Shown: positions 18,873 through 27,020, counted from the stretch's first letter. The stretch: 64,000 nt of DNA from Nibribacter koreensis (GCF_039541795.1 NZ_BAABGX010000002.1:1364001-1428000); one strand, 5' to 3'. Program-made: numbers and translations. Notes: generated from the letters alone by a model not told the origin.

Positions 18873-19745
18873 ATGAAAAAATTTTATCGTCCGTTGGTAC
18901 TGGCTTTGCTGGTAGGCTTTAGTGTGTCTTGTTCTAAAGAAGACGTAGAGCCCAATCAATCCCCCAGTGTGACTGGGACTGAAGATGCTACCGCCACCAA
19001 AGACTCACACCTGACTATGGGCAATCCCAGCAGTGCAGGCACCAGCTACAGCAATTACCTGGTGAGCAAATCACAGTACGTGATGTCCTACAACAGCTAC
19101 CGCGGCACACCCAACTGGGTAAGCTGGCATTTGAGCAGCGCCTGGGTAGGCAGCACGCCGCGCCAGGATGACTTTAGGGCAGACACGTCATTGCCAGCGG
19201 CTTTCTACAAAGTAACGTCTTCTGACTACACCGGAAGCGGCTTTGACCGGGGCCACAACTGCCCTTCTGCTGACCGCACCTTGACCGTGACGGATAACTC
19301 GGCTACGTTCTTGATGTCAAACATGATTCCGCAGGCGGGTCCTAATAACCAACAGACCTGGGCGGGCTTGGAGAATTACTGCCGTACCTTGATCAACGCC
19401 GGAAACGAGCTGTACATCATCATGGGCAGCTACGGCGTGGGCGGAACCGGCAGCGCTGGTTACAAAGAAACCATTGCCGGCGGCAAAGTGACCGTGCCTA
19501 ACCGCATCTGGAAGGTGATTGTGGTATTGCCCAACGGTACTGGTGACGCCGCCCGTGTGACTACCAGCACCCGCGTGATTGCCGTGAACACCCCCAACAC
19601 CACCAGCATCAGCAGCACATGGGGCTCTTACCGCACCACGGTAGACGCCATTGAAGCCGCTACGGGCTATAACATCTTGTCTAACGTGTCCTCAACGGTG
19701 CAGGCCACCATTGAGTCACGGGTAGATTCTGGTCCAACGCAATAA
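18873..19745 (+). CDS. Secreted DNA/RNA non-specific endonuclease lipoprotein (DRGH family)
   Basis: 290 residues. The lipoprotein signal ends at VGFSVSC (Cys about residue 20), followed by a low-complexity linker. The nuclease domain (about 65-275) carries the beta-beta-alpha-metal motif DRGHNCPSADRT, with the catalytic His and the downstream NNQQTWAGLENYCR Asn/Glu ligands. It also has NYLVSKSQYVMSYN, as in NucA/Nuc1-type enzymes that cut DNA and RNA with Mg2+. It is likely exposed at the cell surface or periplasm. The ATG at 18873 is used because the longer frame crosses a palindrome. A NuiA-like inhibitor gene follows. Confidence 0.9.
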   Translation: MKKFYRPLVLALLVGFSVSCSKEDVEPNQSPSVTGTEDATATKDSHLTMGNPSSAGTSYSNYLVSKSQYVMSYNSYRGTPNWVSWHLSSAWVGSTPRQDDFRADTSLPAAFYKVTSSDYTGSGFDRGHNCPSADRTLTVTDNSATFLMSNMIPQAGPNNQQTWAGLENYCRTLINAGNELYIIMGSYGVGGTGSAGYKETIAGGKVTVPNRIWKVIVVLPNGTGDAARVTTSTRVIAVNTPNTTSISSTWGSYRTTVDAIEAATGYNILSNVSSTVQATIESRVDSGPTQ

Positions 19746-19758
19746 GTTTATCTCATTT

Positions 19759-19802
19759 GCGGGGCTACTTTTCTTGACCGGGAAAGTGGCCCCGCTTTTT
19801 TT
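19759..19802 (+). terminator. Terminator between nuclease and inhibitor genes
   Basis: GCGGGGCTACTTTTC, loop TTGACCGG, GAAAGTGGCCCCGC, then seven Ts. A strong hairpin that ends one base before the first possible start codon of the inhibitor gene. Confidence 0.85.
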
Positions 19803-19811
19803 ATGGTGTCT

Positions 19812-20201
19812 ATGTCTACTTTATACCAAGAACTAGAGCAGCTGAGCCAGGGCCTGTTGTTCATCAGTGAGAGTGAATACCCGCTAGAGCCGTTTACTTT
19901 GCCCGCGGGCGCCACGGCGCAAGACGCAAGTGGCTTTCTGCAGGCGTTGGGGCAGTCAGGGCAGCCCGTAGAGGAAGTGACCTTGGCGCATTTCTTCCGG
20001 AACATGGTAAGAACCTCAGAAGGAGATGCTGTGCAGCAGGAGAATGCCCAGAAGTTTACGGCCTTGCAGCAGTGGCTGGAAAAAAACCTGCAAGACGTGA
20101 AAGTGTACCGCCTTGGGCAGACACAGGTGCAGGCTTACGTGGTGGGCCAGGCCCAGGATAAGACTTGGCTAGGCTTGAAAACCACTTTGATTGAAACCTG
20201 A
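19812..20201 (+). CDS. NuiA-like nuclease inhibitor
   Basis: 129 residues, no signal peptide, so cytosolic. It resembles the nuclease A inhibitor family: helical N terminus (LYQELEQLSQGLLFISESEYPLEPF), EEVTLAHFFRNMV, and a C-terminal sheet with VKVYRLGQTQVQAYVVGQ ending WLGLKTTLIE. NuiA of Anabaena binds and blocks NucA, a DRGH nuclease. The gene next upstream here encodes exactly such a nuclease, so this is probably its self-protection partner. ATG 19812 is preferred; 19803 is also possible and would sit directly on the terminator T-tract. Confidence 0.8.
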   Translation: MSTLYQELEQLSQGLLFISESEYPLEPFTLPAGATAQDASGFLQALGQSGQPVEEVTLAHFFRNMVRTSEGDAVQQENAQKFTALQQWLEKNLQDVKVYRLGQTQVQAYVVGQAQDKTWLGLKTTLIET

Positions 20202-20220
20202 GAACAGGCCGTAAGACCGG

Positions 20221-20385
20221 TTACCTGCGTTGAGACACTACGTAGGCCAAGCCGGCAGAGAAGAGCACCGTCAACAGCCGCAGCCAGTCAATCTTGCCGG
20301 TAGTGTAGTACGTGATGCCCAAAGAAATGAGCGCTAGCACGGCAGCTACCGTGAACAGGATAGAGATGGCCCATCTGTTTTTCAT
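20221..20385 (-). CDS. 54-residue predicted membrane protein
   Basis: Short reading frame starting MKNRWAISILFTVAAVLAL and ending VVSQRR. Two hydrophobic helices (about 5-27 and 36-50) are separated by a TTGKIDW turn, with positive ends. The composition and in-frame start and stop look genuine, but no family is recognised. It stands alone, convergent with the inhibitor gene, whose stop lies 20 bases away. Confidence 0.55.
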   Translation of the reverse strand: MKNRWAISILFTVAAVLALISLGITYYTTGKIDWLRLLTVLFSAGLAYVVSQRR

Positions 20386-20503
20386 AAACAGGTCTGTGTG
20401 TGAGGTGGTGGAGCGTTAAAAATACAGCAAGTCTACGAAAATACACATCTTAAGATAAACCGCTACACCGGCGCGTTACATTTTCATGCTGCCGGCCCGT
20501 CTC

Positions 20504-20547
20504 CGTCGTTTTTAGGCTGTTTTGGTCAAAATAGCCTAAAAACGACG
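20504..20547. repeat. Intergenic palindrome, copy 8
   Basis: Nearly perfect: arms CGTCGTTTTTAGGCTGTTTT and AAAATAGCCTAAAAACGACG around GGTC. The left TAGGCT is matched by AGCCTA on the right, a covariant of the usual TGGCCT/AGGCCA. Confidence 0.95.
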
Positions 20548-20602
20548 TGCTATTCTGGGCAATGGGCTCCCGTCACGCTTTTTTCTTTATTTTCTGAACT
20601 GG

Positions 20603-20737
20603 GCTGTAAGAAAGCTCAGCACTTGGCTACTAATGTTTTAGCGCTTGGGGCAGCCATGAGGCGGGTCCCAAGGGCTTACTTCCTGTAGGCGGTAATACCC
20701 TAGAGAAAAAGTAAACATTAGTGTTGTGTAAGGAAAG
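20603..20737 (+). ncRNA. Candidate structured RNA (6S-like or leader RNA)
   Basis: A perfect 10-bp helix joins ACTAATGTTT (20629-20638) with AAACATTAGT (20713-20722), closing a 74-base interior. That interior has its own hairpin (CTTGGG 20644-20649 with CCCAAG 20667-20672) and a possible second one. A strong terminator follows at once. No protein frame on the plus strand covers it. The closing helix, open interior and terminator recall small 6S-type RNAs, but I did not find a sequence signature; a riboswitch or leader for the downstream lipoprotein is the alternative. Confidence 0.35.
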
Positions 20738-20767
20738 CCCGATGCAAGAAGCATCGGGTTTTTTTAC
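20738..20767 (+). terminator. Intrinsic terminator after candidate RNA
   Basis: CCCGATGC, loop AAGAA, GCATCGGG, then seven Ts. No coding region on this strand ends just before it, which supports a small RNA or attenuated leader upstream. Confidence 0.85.
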
Positions 20768-20774
20768 GAGATCT

Positions 20775-20813
20775 CGTTTTTGGGCTATTTTTAAGGAATT
20801 AGGCCAAAAACAG
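20775..20813. repeat. Intergenic palindrome, copy 9
   Basis: Arms CGTTTTTGGGCTATTTTT and AATTAGGCCAAAAACAG. The centre and final G are drifted. It lies between the candidate RNA terminator and the lipoprotein gene. Confidence 0.85.
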
Positions 20814-20900
20814 AATCTTGCCTTTGCCGTTACGTTGTGAATGAACAACAAGCATCCCATCTTTGTCTGATAGGGAGTAGCTTGAATTCTCAAAACAATC

Positions 20901-21509
20901 ATGGCAGACATCTTTAAGCGGATAGTGACAGGAGGGCTCTTTGCCTTGGCGTGCGCCTGCGCAGATTCGCCTAAGCCAGAGATTCCGCCGGGCGAGGTGT
21001 CAGGTTCCCTTGTGCGTTCTCCTGCCCAGCTTTCGGGCAGAGACCAAGAAGCCCTTGCCTTAACCGTGGGCGACTCAATTGTGCACTCCATTGAAAGCTC
21101 TTTTCTATTGCTGGCAGAGAGACAGCCCCAAGCCGAGGCTTTGTTTGTGGCCCAGCCAGACAAGTTGCCGGCCGTGCAGGTGTTGTTAGAACGATACAAT
21201 GCCCAGTTAGAAAGAATGCCGTTGAGCCAGAAAGAGGAAAAACGCTGGAAGCGCCCCTCCTCCCTGTTCTCTGGCAAACCCTCTACCCAGGCCTTGGTCA
21301 AAGAGAACGTCTCATTCTACGTGTATCAACGTCCCATCCAGGTAAGGCGCCGCAACTGCGCCAGCTGCGAAGAACCCAGCCTTCTCAACTTTATGGCCAC
21401 AGACCTACACCAGCTGCGCGTCTTCTCCACCCAAGGCAAGCCCGAAGGCTATGAAGTGGGCGCCGTTACCGGCAAGTGGGTAATCCATTTTCCTAAGCAG
21501 GGCTTGTAG
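20901..21509 (+). CDS. Lipoprotein with degenerate DUF3365/Tll0287-like haem domain
   Basis: 202 residues with lipobox LACAC near residue 20. The C-terminal layout FYVYQRPIQVRRRNCASCEEP ... GYEVGAVTGKWVIHF follows the DUF3365 pattern, where CxxCH binds haem and a GY...GDxRGAW-type strand ends the domain. Here the third position is Glu, not His, so covalent haem binding would lack its axial ligand. An antisense frame of similar size overlaps but has no signal or family traits. It is probably a periplasmic redox or sensor-like protein; function is uncertain. Confidence 0.6.
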   Translation: MADIFKRIVTGGLFALACACADSPKPEIPPGEVSGSLVRSPAQLSGRDQEALALTVGDSIVHSIESSFLLLAERQPQAEALFVAQPDKLPAVQVLLERYNAQLERMPLSQKEEKRWKRPSSLFSGKPSTQALVKENVSFYVYQRPIQVRRRNCASCEEPSLLNFMATDLHQLRVFSTQGKPEGYEVGAVTGKWVIHFPKQGL

Positions 21510-21599
21510 GCCTGCCTTTCTTATTGGCGCGCATGCGCATGGTATACTACAAGTGGCCCCTTTTCAGGACAAGCCATAGCATAAGCAAACTTTCTGTGG

Positions 21600-21607
21600 T
21601 AATTTTG
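21600..21607 (+). promoter_or_regulatory. Candidate -7 box for the thioredoxin gene
   Basis: TAATTTTG, a perfect TAnnTTTG, about 105 bases before the start codon. No clear -33 element. The gap 21510-21711 shows no other gene. Confidence 0.35.
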
Positions 21608-21711
21608 CGTTTTGAAGGCGTTTTTATACAAAATGTTTTTAAACAATAGGCAGGCCGCATGGTTTGCTCAAAGACAAAACGTATCCATTTTACTTATTTT
21701 CTATTCAAGAT

Positions 21712-22029
21712 ATGGCAATCATCCAAGCAAGTGACGCTGATTTTAAGAACGTGCTAGAGAGCAATGAGCGCGTGGTGGTAAAGTATTACGCAGACTGGTG
21801 CGGTAACTGCCGCCTGTTCACGCCCAAGTTTAAGCGCCTGGCAGCCAATGAAGAATTTGCCGGGGTTTCCTTTGTAGACGTGAACGCAGAGACCAGCCCA
21901 GAAGCGCGTAAACTGGCCGGCGTGACCAACCTGCCGTTCTTTGCCGTGTTCAAAAACGGCCAGCTGGTAGAAGGCTCCGCCACCAGCAAAGAAGAGTATG
22001 TGTTAGAAATGCTTCGTAAAATAGCTTAA
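21712..22029 (+). CDS. Thioredoxin-family protein
   Basis: 105 residues, single thioredoxin fold. Active site YADWCGNCRLFTPKF with the redox pair CGNC instead of CGPC, and cis-Pro in GVTNLPFFAVFKNG. No signal peptide, so a cytosolic thiol-disulfide reductase is likely; the CGNC centre may alter redox potential. ATG 21712 begins the normal beta-1 strand (MAIIQASDADF). It is followed after seven bases by a small conserved protein gene, indicating an operon. Confidence 0.88.
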   Translation: MAIIQASDADFKNVLESNERVVVKYYADWCGNCRLFTPKFKRLAANEEFAGVSFVDVNAETSPEARKLAGVTNLPFFAVFKNGQLVEGSATSKEEYVLEMLRKIA

Positions 22030-22036
22030 CCAGACC

Positions 22037-22279
22037 ATGAAGATACCTGCTATAAAACAATTGGTAGAGACGCAGACCATTGACAGCCTGCGCGCCGCCG
22101 AAGAACAATTGCTAAACGAAGAAGTGCCCGCCTTTGAGATTGTAGGCGAAGATGAAGGAGAGAAGCTGACCCACGTGTTTGGCGCCATCTTCATTCTCAA
22201 CCACATGGAGGACAAAGGCTCTGACTTTAAAACTGCCTTGAGAGAGTTCACCCAGAAGGTAAGAGTCTCTATTAACTAA
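22037..22279 (+). CDS. Small acidic protein, DUF6952-like
   Basis: 80 residues, MKIPAIKQLVETQTID at the start, acidic middle (EIVGEDEGEKLTHVFGAIF) and a basic C-terminal helix. It resembles the small Bacteroidota family I recall as DUF6952, usually found after a thioredoxin gene, exactly as here. No catalytic motif. A role with the thioredoxin is inferred from linkage only. Confidence 0.7.
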   Translation: MKIPAIKQLVETQTIDSLRAAEEQLLNEEVPAFEIVGEDEGEKLTHVFGAIFILNHMEDKGSDFKTALREFTQKVRVSIN

Positions 22280-22306
22280 GGCGGACAACGCGTACTTATC
22301 CACAGT

Positions 22307-22348
22307 AAAAAGCCTGTCTCTAGAAAGAGGCAGGCTTTTTCTTTTTTA
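22307..22348 (+). terminator. Intrinsic terminator of the thioredoxin operon
   Basis: AAAAGCCTGTCTC, loop TAGAAA, GAGGCAGGCTTTTT, then a second T-run. It is 28 bases after the last stop codon. Confidence 0.85.
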
Positions 22349-22395
22349 TACTTGGTAACGCATAAGACAAGAATTAAGCTATTAGTTAGAGAGAG

Positions 22396-22435
22396 TCATT
22401 TTTAGGCTATTTCTAAGAAAACAAGCCAAAAATGA
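22396..22435. repeat. Intergenic palindrome, copy 10 (covariant)
   Basis: Arms TCATTTTTAGGCTATTTC and GAAAACAAGCCAAAAATGA. The second base of the core is A instead of G, and the paired base is T instead of C, so the end of the stem is preserved by a double change. Confidence 0.88.
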
Positions 22436-22538
22436 AGTCTAGACAAGAAGCTACATTTTATGCATAGGGTTTGCGTCTTGCTTGTATCTCTGTTAAGCCT
22501 GTGGATAACTGAAACTAAACATGCGGTATTGAGTGATT

Positions 22539-23177
22539 TCAGCTGATTTGCTCTTGATGGAGATTCACTTCTGTGAGTAGATTCTCCAAGGAAAGATTTC
22601 CTTTGTCTGTAGACAATCCTCTCAGGTAATATTTAAAAATTCCCCTGAACACTTCAGTGGGGTTGTAGCGGTTACTAGGGAAAAGGCTTTGATTCAAGAG
22701 CATGTTGACCTGTTCCAACAGCACTTTGGTCACAATCTCAATGTTCAAATCTGGCCGAAGGTATTTCTGTTCAATGCACGTGTTGAGCAGGTCATAGAAC
22801 ATGTAGTAGGAATGAATCTGGACGTGGCGCAGGTAGAGCATCCATACCCGTGGGTAGAGGTATTGGATCTGAATGAAAAAGCTGGGGTTAATGTGCTGGA
22901 GTTGCAGAATGTGGTGCCGGATCATGAGCACTAACTCGGCTAAGGGATGGTTGGTCTGGGCTTGTACTGCGGTCTGTTCTGCTTTTTGCTCTGCCAGGTA
23001 CAACTCTACGGCCTGCCGTATAAAGTCTTCTTTGTCTACAAAAAAGGATTGGAACTCTTCGGGGCCTAAGCAGAATTCACGCTGAATACTTCTGGCCGAA
23101 ACATCCTTTATGCCGTTGGCACAAAAATAACGCATGGCGCTGCGTAAAAGCTCTTCTTTGCCGAGGAAGGTTTGCAT
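22539..23177 (-). CDS. TetR/AcrR-family transcriptional regulator
   Basis: 212 residues. The N-terminal three-helix DNA-binding domain is visible (LLRSAMRYFCANGIKDVSARSIQREF...FFVDKEDFIRQAVELY), although the recognition helix departs from consensus. The C-terminal ligand-binding and dimerisation domain is helical. It has its own well-formed promoter and lies downstream of the glycosyltransferase/carotenoid genes on the same strand, so it may regulate them, but this is proximity only. No operator repeat was identified. Confidence 0.8.
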   Translation of the reverse strand: MQTFLGKEELLRSAMRYFCANGIKDVSARSIQREFCLGPEEFQSFFVDKEDFIRQAVELYLAEQKAEQTAVQAQTNHPLAELVLMIRHHILQLQHINPSFFIQIQYLYPRVWMLYLRHVQIHSYYMFYDLLNTCIEQKYLRPDLNIEIVTKVLLEQVNMLLNQSLFPSNRYNPTEVFRGIFKYYLRGLSTDKGNLSLENLLTEVNLHQEQIS

Positions 23178-23199
23178 GTCCTATTAGCTTGACCCTTAG

Positions 23200-23230
23200 C
23201 AAATTTAACCCATTGTCTTAGAATTGCAAA
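23200..23230 (-). promoter_or_regulatory. Promoter of the TetR gene
   Basis: On the minus strand, TTTG (23230-23227), exactly 19 bases, then TAAATTTG (23207-23200). Both elements are perfect Bacteroidota consensus. The predicted transcript begins about 16 bases before the ATG at 23177. Confidence 0.6.
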
Positions 23231-23297
23231 TAAATATATAGGTTTTTTGCTATTGTTATGAAGCTGCAGTTGAAGACCTCTTAAGCTAGGGAAGGCC

Positions 23298-24707
23298 TTA
23301 CTTCCGTTTATACAGCCGCATATATACTTGTCCTTTGCGTAGCTCTTTCTCCACAGTCCAGTTGCTTGCTAAGGCATCTAACTCTTGGTCTGTAAAGCCA
23401 TTGAATACATTAGAGTAAAGGATATAGGACTGGGTAGCCAAATCTTTAGGAGCTAGCATGCGTGCCTCAGAAGACAAATCTGTTTTGGAAGGCGGGGCTA
23501 CGTTAGGGAAATCGGTGCCCACAGCCTGCCAGGGTATCTGTTGCTGGTCTAGATAGAGGAGCATGTCTTTTCTAAGCTGATAATAGGGTAAATGCGCCAT
23601 CGTGGCATCCCAGCCCTTGGCAATGCGTTGTGGATAAATCCAGAAATGTCCGCTCACCAATGATACTACCATTAATGCTAGTACTGACCATCGTAGAGCC
23701 GTGCTTTTTACTTCTAGTAACAACCTAGCTGATAAAAACCCTAGAAACACATAAACCACCAGCCAATATCTGTGCGCAATGGGATTGGTAAACCATACTA
23801 AGATGGAACCCAAGGTGAGCAAGGGCACTAAAAGTAAGATTAGTAGTTCTTTAATGCCTACCGGCACGCGCTTCCGCATATGCCACAAAAGCACAAGAAC
23901 CAACAGCCAAAGCGTTACACGCCCAAAGTCCAGCAAGCGCCAGATGATCAATCCTATGTTTCTGGCCAACTCATAAGGACTAGCCAAAGCAGCATAAGTA
24001 CCCCAGTCAGAGCTTCTGTTAAAGCCAATCCACCCGAAGTGAGCATAGTGCAATCCAAGCCATACGCTTATGACCAAGCCAGCCGGAAGATATCTTCTGA
24101 AGAGAGTATTCCCATGATATGTAAAGAACCTCTGATGGTGTAGCCTGTGGATAAGTATGTCTGTCAATGCCACCGCTCCTATTAATATCTGCCCCCTTGG
24201 GCTTAACAATGCCAAGAAAATCAAGGAGATGGCTATTGACCAGCTGTTGTTTTTAAGAATAGAGTTAACACAAAGCAGGTACAGGAAAACTAGGAGAATG
24301 TCTGGCGCCATCTGGGCACTTTGAGCAAGCAGCGTTGGGTCCAGAAAAACCAGCAGCATACCAACTAGTAACCAAGGAGCAGGCAGATAGCGTTTGGCTA
24401 GCAGGAAGACCTGCCAGATAATGCCCAACAGAAACGGGAGCATCAAGAAGTGGCTCACCAGAATGGTCTTCCCAAACAACTTCCAGCCAAAAGCCAAATA
24501 CATCCCAAACAACGGCGGATAACCGGCTATTTCTTGCGGGACAAAGGGTGTGGAAAAGTTAGTATGGTAGTACCACTGCCCATAGCTAGAGCCTAGCAGT
24601 ATGCTGTCCCAGAAGAAGCCATTGTGCCTTACCCACCACGTGATCAAAAAGGCTAAAAGCCAGAATGGGAGTACAACCGGAAGGGCTTCCTTAAAAGTTT
24701 TCAACAA
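23298..24707 (-). CDS. GT-C-type membrane glycosyltransferase (GT39/ArnT-like)
   Basis: 469 residues with about eleven membrane helices. The first periplasmic loop holds the acidic FFWDSILLGSSYGQWYYHTNF and a YPPLFGMYLAFGWKLFG segment, the usual site of the catalytic Asp in GT-C enzymes that use polyprenyl-phosphate sugars. The C-terminal 100 residues are soluble. It starts 33 bases after cruF and is probably cotranscribed with the carotenoid genes, so it might glycosylate a carotenoid or an unrelated envelope glycan. Family assignment is moderate; substrate unknown. Confidence 0.65.
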   Translation of the reverse strand: MLKTFKEALPVVLPFWLLAFLITWWVRHNGFFWDSILLGSSYGQWYYHTNFSTPFVPQEIAGYPPLFGMYLAFGWKLFGKTILVSHFLMLPFLLGIIWQVFLLAKRYLPAPWLLVGMLLVFLDPTLLAQSAQMAPDILLVFLYLLCVNSILKNNSWSIAISLIFLALLSPRGQILIGAVALTDILIHRLHHQRFFTYHGNTLFRRYLPAGLVISVWLGLHYAHFGWIGFNRSSDWGTYAALASPYELARNIGLIIWRLLDFGRVTLWLLVLVLLWHMRKRVPVGIKELLILLLVPLLTLGSILVWFTNPIAHRYWLVVYVFLGFLSARLLLEVKSTALRWSVLALMVVSLVSGHFWIYPQRIAKGWDATMAHLPYYQLRKDMLLYLDQQQIPWQAVGTDFPNVAPPSKTDLSSEARMLAPKDLATQSYILYSNVFNGFTDQELDALASNWTVEKELRKGQVYMRLYKRK

Positions 24708-24740
24708 CTGGGTAGTTTAAACTCTAAGGTACCAATTGTT

Positions 24741-25409
24741 TCAGATAACCAGATACAGGCCCAGAAAAAACAGCACCTGCACTAAGAAAACCCAAGGCGC
24801 TATAGGATTGTCTTTGACAAAAACGGCTCTATGGAAATGTACTTGCAAGAGCAGCGCTACCAAAAACCACCCTATAAAGTTTGAAAACGGAATCTCATTC
24901 TGATGCCAGGACCAAAAGTCAAACCGAACAGCCACGGGCTCAATCAACACATCTAGACTCACCATGATAAGGGCTCCTAGCAAAGCTCTCACCAACCAAT
25001 GAGACACCCAGCGTTGCACCAAATGTCCAGAGCTGTAAACCAGCATCAGCCAGTTCAAGCCAATCAACAAGGGGATTTCATCTATCTTAAAACCCAAGGC
25101 TGCGCCGTAACTGTATTCACCAAACAAGAGGCCGGTATGTACGCCAATCCATTCAAATAGAAATCCAGCCGTCCAGGCAATGAGCGCAAATACAAAGAAA
25201 GAGCGGTTCCACTCTCTGTGGAAAAGGAAGAGGATGGTATTGGTTAAAAGAAGGTTAAAGGGTACTAAGGCAATAAACCAAGGCTCATGTGCGCTAAAGC
25301 CCAATCCCCAGAACCCGACGGCATAAAACAGCAACAGGACGCCTATGCCCACTAGCAGGTAGCGTTCTCTGTAATCTTTAGAGGTTGGACTGGTAAGCGT
25401 TGAAATCAT
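24741..25409 (-). CDS. cruF: CruF-like carotenoid 1',2'-hydratase
   Basis: 222 residues with seven predicted membrane helices, the size of the carotenoid biosynthesis (CruF) family. Characteristic acidic/His segments: FEWIGVHTGLLFGEYSYG, DEIPLLIGLNWLMLVYS, SLDVLIEPVAVRFDFWSW. CruF adds water to the psi-end of gamma-carotene-type pigments, giving the 1'-hydroxyl group found in flexixanthin-like carotenoids of these red bacteria. Its start overlaps the crtD stop by four bases (ATGA), so the pair is translationally coupled. Confidence 0.82.
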   Translation of the reverse strand: MISTLTSPTSKDYRERYLLVGIGVLLLFYAVGFWGLGFSAHEPWFIALVPFNLLLTNTILFLFHREWNRSFFVFALIAWTAGFLFEWIGVHTGLLFGEYSYGAALGFKIDEIPLLIGLNWLMLVYSSGHLVQRWVSHWLVRALLGALIMVSLDVLIEPVAVRFDFWSWHQNEIPFSNFIGWFLVALLLQVHFHRAVFVKDNPIAPWVFLVQVLFFLGLYLVI

Positions 25410-26893
25410 GATAAGACAGAATTTGAGGAAGCTGGCGCCAAGTCGCCCACAATCTTAGCCGACAGCAGACACAATGGAATGCCTCCGCCGGGGTGCACGC
25501 TGCCTCCCACAAAGTAAAGGCCTTTGATCTTGGACGTAAAATTAGGATGCCGTAAGAAAGCGGCCATTTTGTTGTTAGAGCTACTACCATACAAAGCACC
25601 GCCGAAGGAAGAGGTGTCAGCCTCAATGCCCAGCGGCGTCCAGATGCGTTCTGCCGTAATCAAAGACTCTACCTCTACCCCTAGAGCCTTACTTACTTTC
25701 TGCAAAACTGCCTGCCTGGTTTGCGTGGATAAACCTTCCCAATCCTGGCCCTCATTGTGTGGCACATTCACCATTACAAACCAGTTCTCATGGCCGGTGG
25801 GCGCGTCTTCAGGGGTATATTTGGAGGTGATGTTCACATAGACCGTCGGGTCATGGCTCACTGTTTTCTGCCGGAAGATATGCGCAAACTCCTTTTGGTA
25901 ATCCTCGCTGAAGAAGATGTTGTGCAGGTCCAGTTCCGGGAAACTCCTGGAGATGCCCCAATAAAAAATCAAGGCACTGCTGCTGCGCGGCTGTTTTAAG
26001 GTAGTCTCTGGTGCGGGTTGCGTGGGCAGGAGCTTCCTATACGTGGGCATGATGTCCATATTACTCACCACTACATCTGCTACATACGTACCTTGCGCGG
26101 TTTTAACACCTCTCGCCCTCTTGCCTTCAACTAGAATCTCCTGTACTGGTTCTAGGTACTTGAACGTCACTCCCAATTCCTCCGCAAGCTTCACCAGACT
26201 TTGCGCAATGGCGTAAATGCCACCCTCGGGGTAAAAGGCTCCAATGTTGAACTCCAGATGCGGAATGAGGTTTAAGGTGCCGGGTGCCTGGTACGGGTCT
26301 GAGCCGTTATAGGTGGCATAGCGGTCCAGCAACTGTACCAGACGCGGGTCTGTAAAGGCTTTGGCGTTGGCAGCATGCATGGTGGTCAAGAGGCCCAATT
26401 CAGGTAAGGCTGGCAGGGTTTTCAACACGTCTGTACTCAGGTAGGTATCTAGTTTGTGCAGCGACTTGTGCAGAAACGTAGCCTCGGTGGCGTGGTATAG
26501 ACGAGCCACCTTCTTTAAATGAGCCAATACCTTCTCTTTGGGTACTTGGAGCTTGGTCTCTACTTCTTGGGCAAATTCCTGGGCGTTGGCATGCGCCGTT
26601 AAGCGGGTGCCGTCTGGCCAGAAATACTCGGAGACCACGGGCAGGCGCTGGTAGTTGAAGTAATCCTTGGGGTTTCTGCCGGCTAGCGTGAAGAGCTCAT
26701 CTACCAAATGCGGAAGCGTGAACAAGGAGGGGCCTGCATCAAAGCGGTAGCCGCCGGGCAGGGTGAACTGCGTCATCTTGCCACCAAAGCTGGCGTTGGC
26801 CTCCAGCACAGTCACGTCATAGCCTTTCACGGCCAGTCGTATAGACGCAGCAATGCCCCCAATCCCAGAACCTATGATGACCGCTTTTGCCAT
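25406..26893 (-). CDS. crtD: CrtD-like 1-hydroxycarotenoid 3,4-desaturase
   Basis: 495 residues of the phytoene desaturase family. The FAD-binding Rossmann motif GSGIGGIAASIRLAVKGYDV is at residue 8, with FGGKMTQF and FDAGPSLFTLP following, and the C-terminal GLYFVGGSVHPGGGIPLCLLSAKI motif. The segments VVSEYFWPDGTRLTAH and FPELDLHNIFFSEDY, and coupling to cruF, favour CrtD (3',4'-desaturation after hydration) over CrtI. It is membrane-associated. An alternative is a general CrtI-type desaturase. Confidence 0.82.
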   Translation of the reverse strand: MAKAVIIGSGIGGIAASIRLAVKGYDVTVLEANASFGGKMTQFTLPGGYRFDAGPSLFTLPHLVDELFTLAGRNPKDYFNYQRLPVVSEYFWPDGTRLTAHANAQEFAQEVETKLQVPKEKVLAHLKKVARLYHATEATFLHKSLHKLDTYLSTDVLKTLPALPELGLLTTMHAANAKAFTDPRLVQLLDRYATYNGSDPYQAPGTLNLIPHLEFNIGAFYPEGGIYAIAQSLVKLAEELGVTFKYLEPVQEILVEGKRARGVKTAQGTYVADVVVSNMDIMPTYRKLLPTQPAPETTLKQPRSSSALIFYWGISRSFPELDLHNIFFSEDYQKEFAHIFRQKTVSHDPTVYVNITSKYTPEDAPTGHENWFVMVNVPHNEGQDWEGLSTQTRQAVLQKVSKALGVEVESLITAERIWTPLGIEADTSSFGGALYGSSSNNKMAAFLRHPNFTSKIKGLYFVGGSVHPGGGIPLCLLSAKIVGDLAPASSNSVLS

Positions 26894-27020
26894 ATTGCCA
26901 ATCTACGCAGTTTCCCGCTTTTTGTGGGCATAACTGTTGAGTGCTTGAGAATGTTTTATGAGGTCAGGTGGATTGAGGTTTTTTGCATCTTTGTTTCTTG
27001 CGCCAGCTCTACCCGCCGTT

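Noticed and set aside
20603..20767. tRNA, tmRNA or SRP RNA
   Set aside because: No cloverleaf, no GGTTC loop, no GGAAGG-type SRP apical motif could be found.
20630..21301. A 223-codon minus-strand frame antisense to the DUF3365-like lipoprotein
   Set aside because: No signal peptide or family traits, Ser/Thr/Lys-rich shadow composition; the plus strand has a proper lipoprotein and start.
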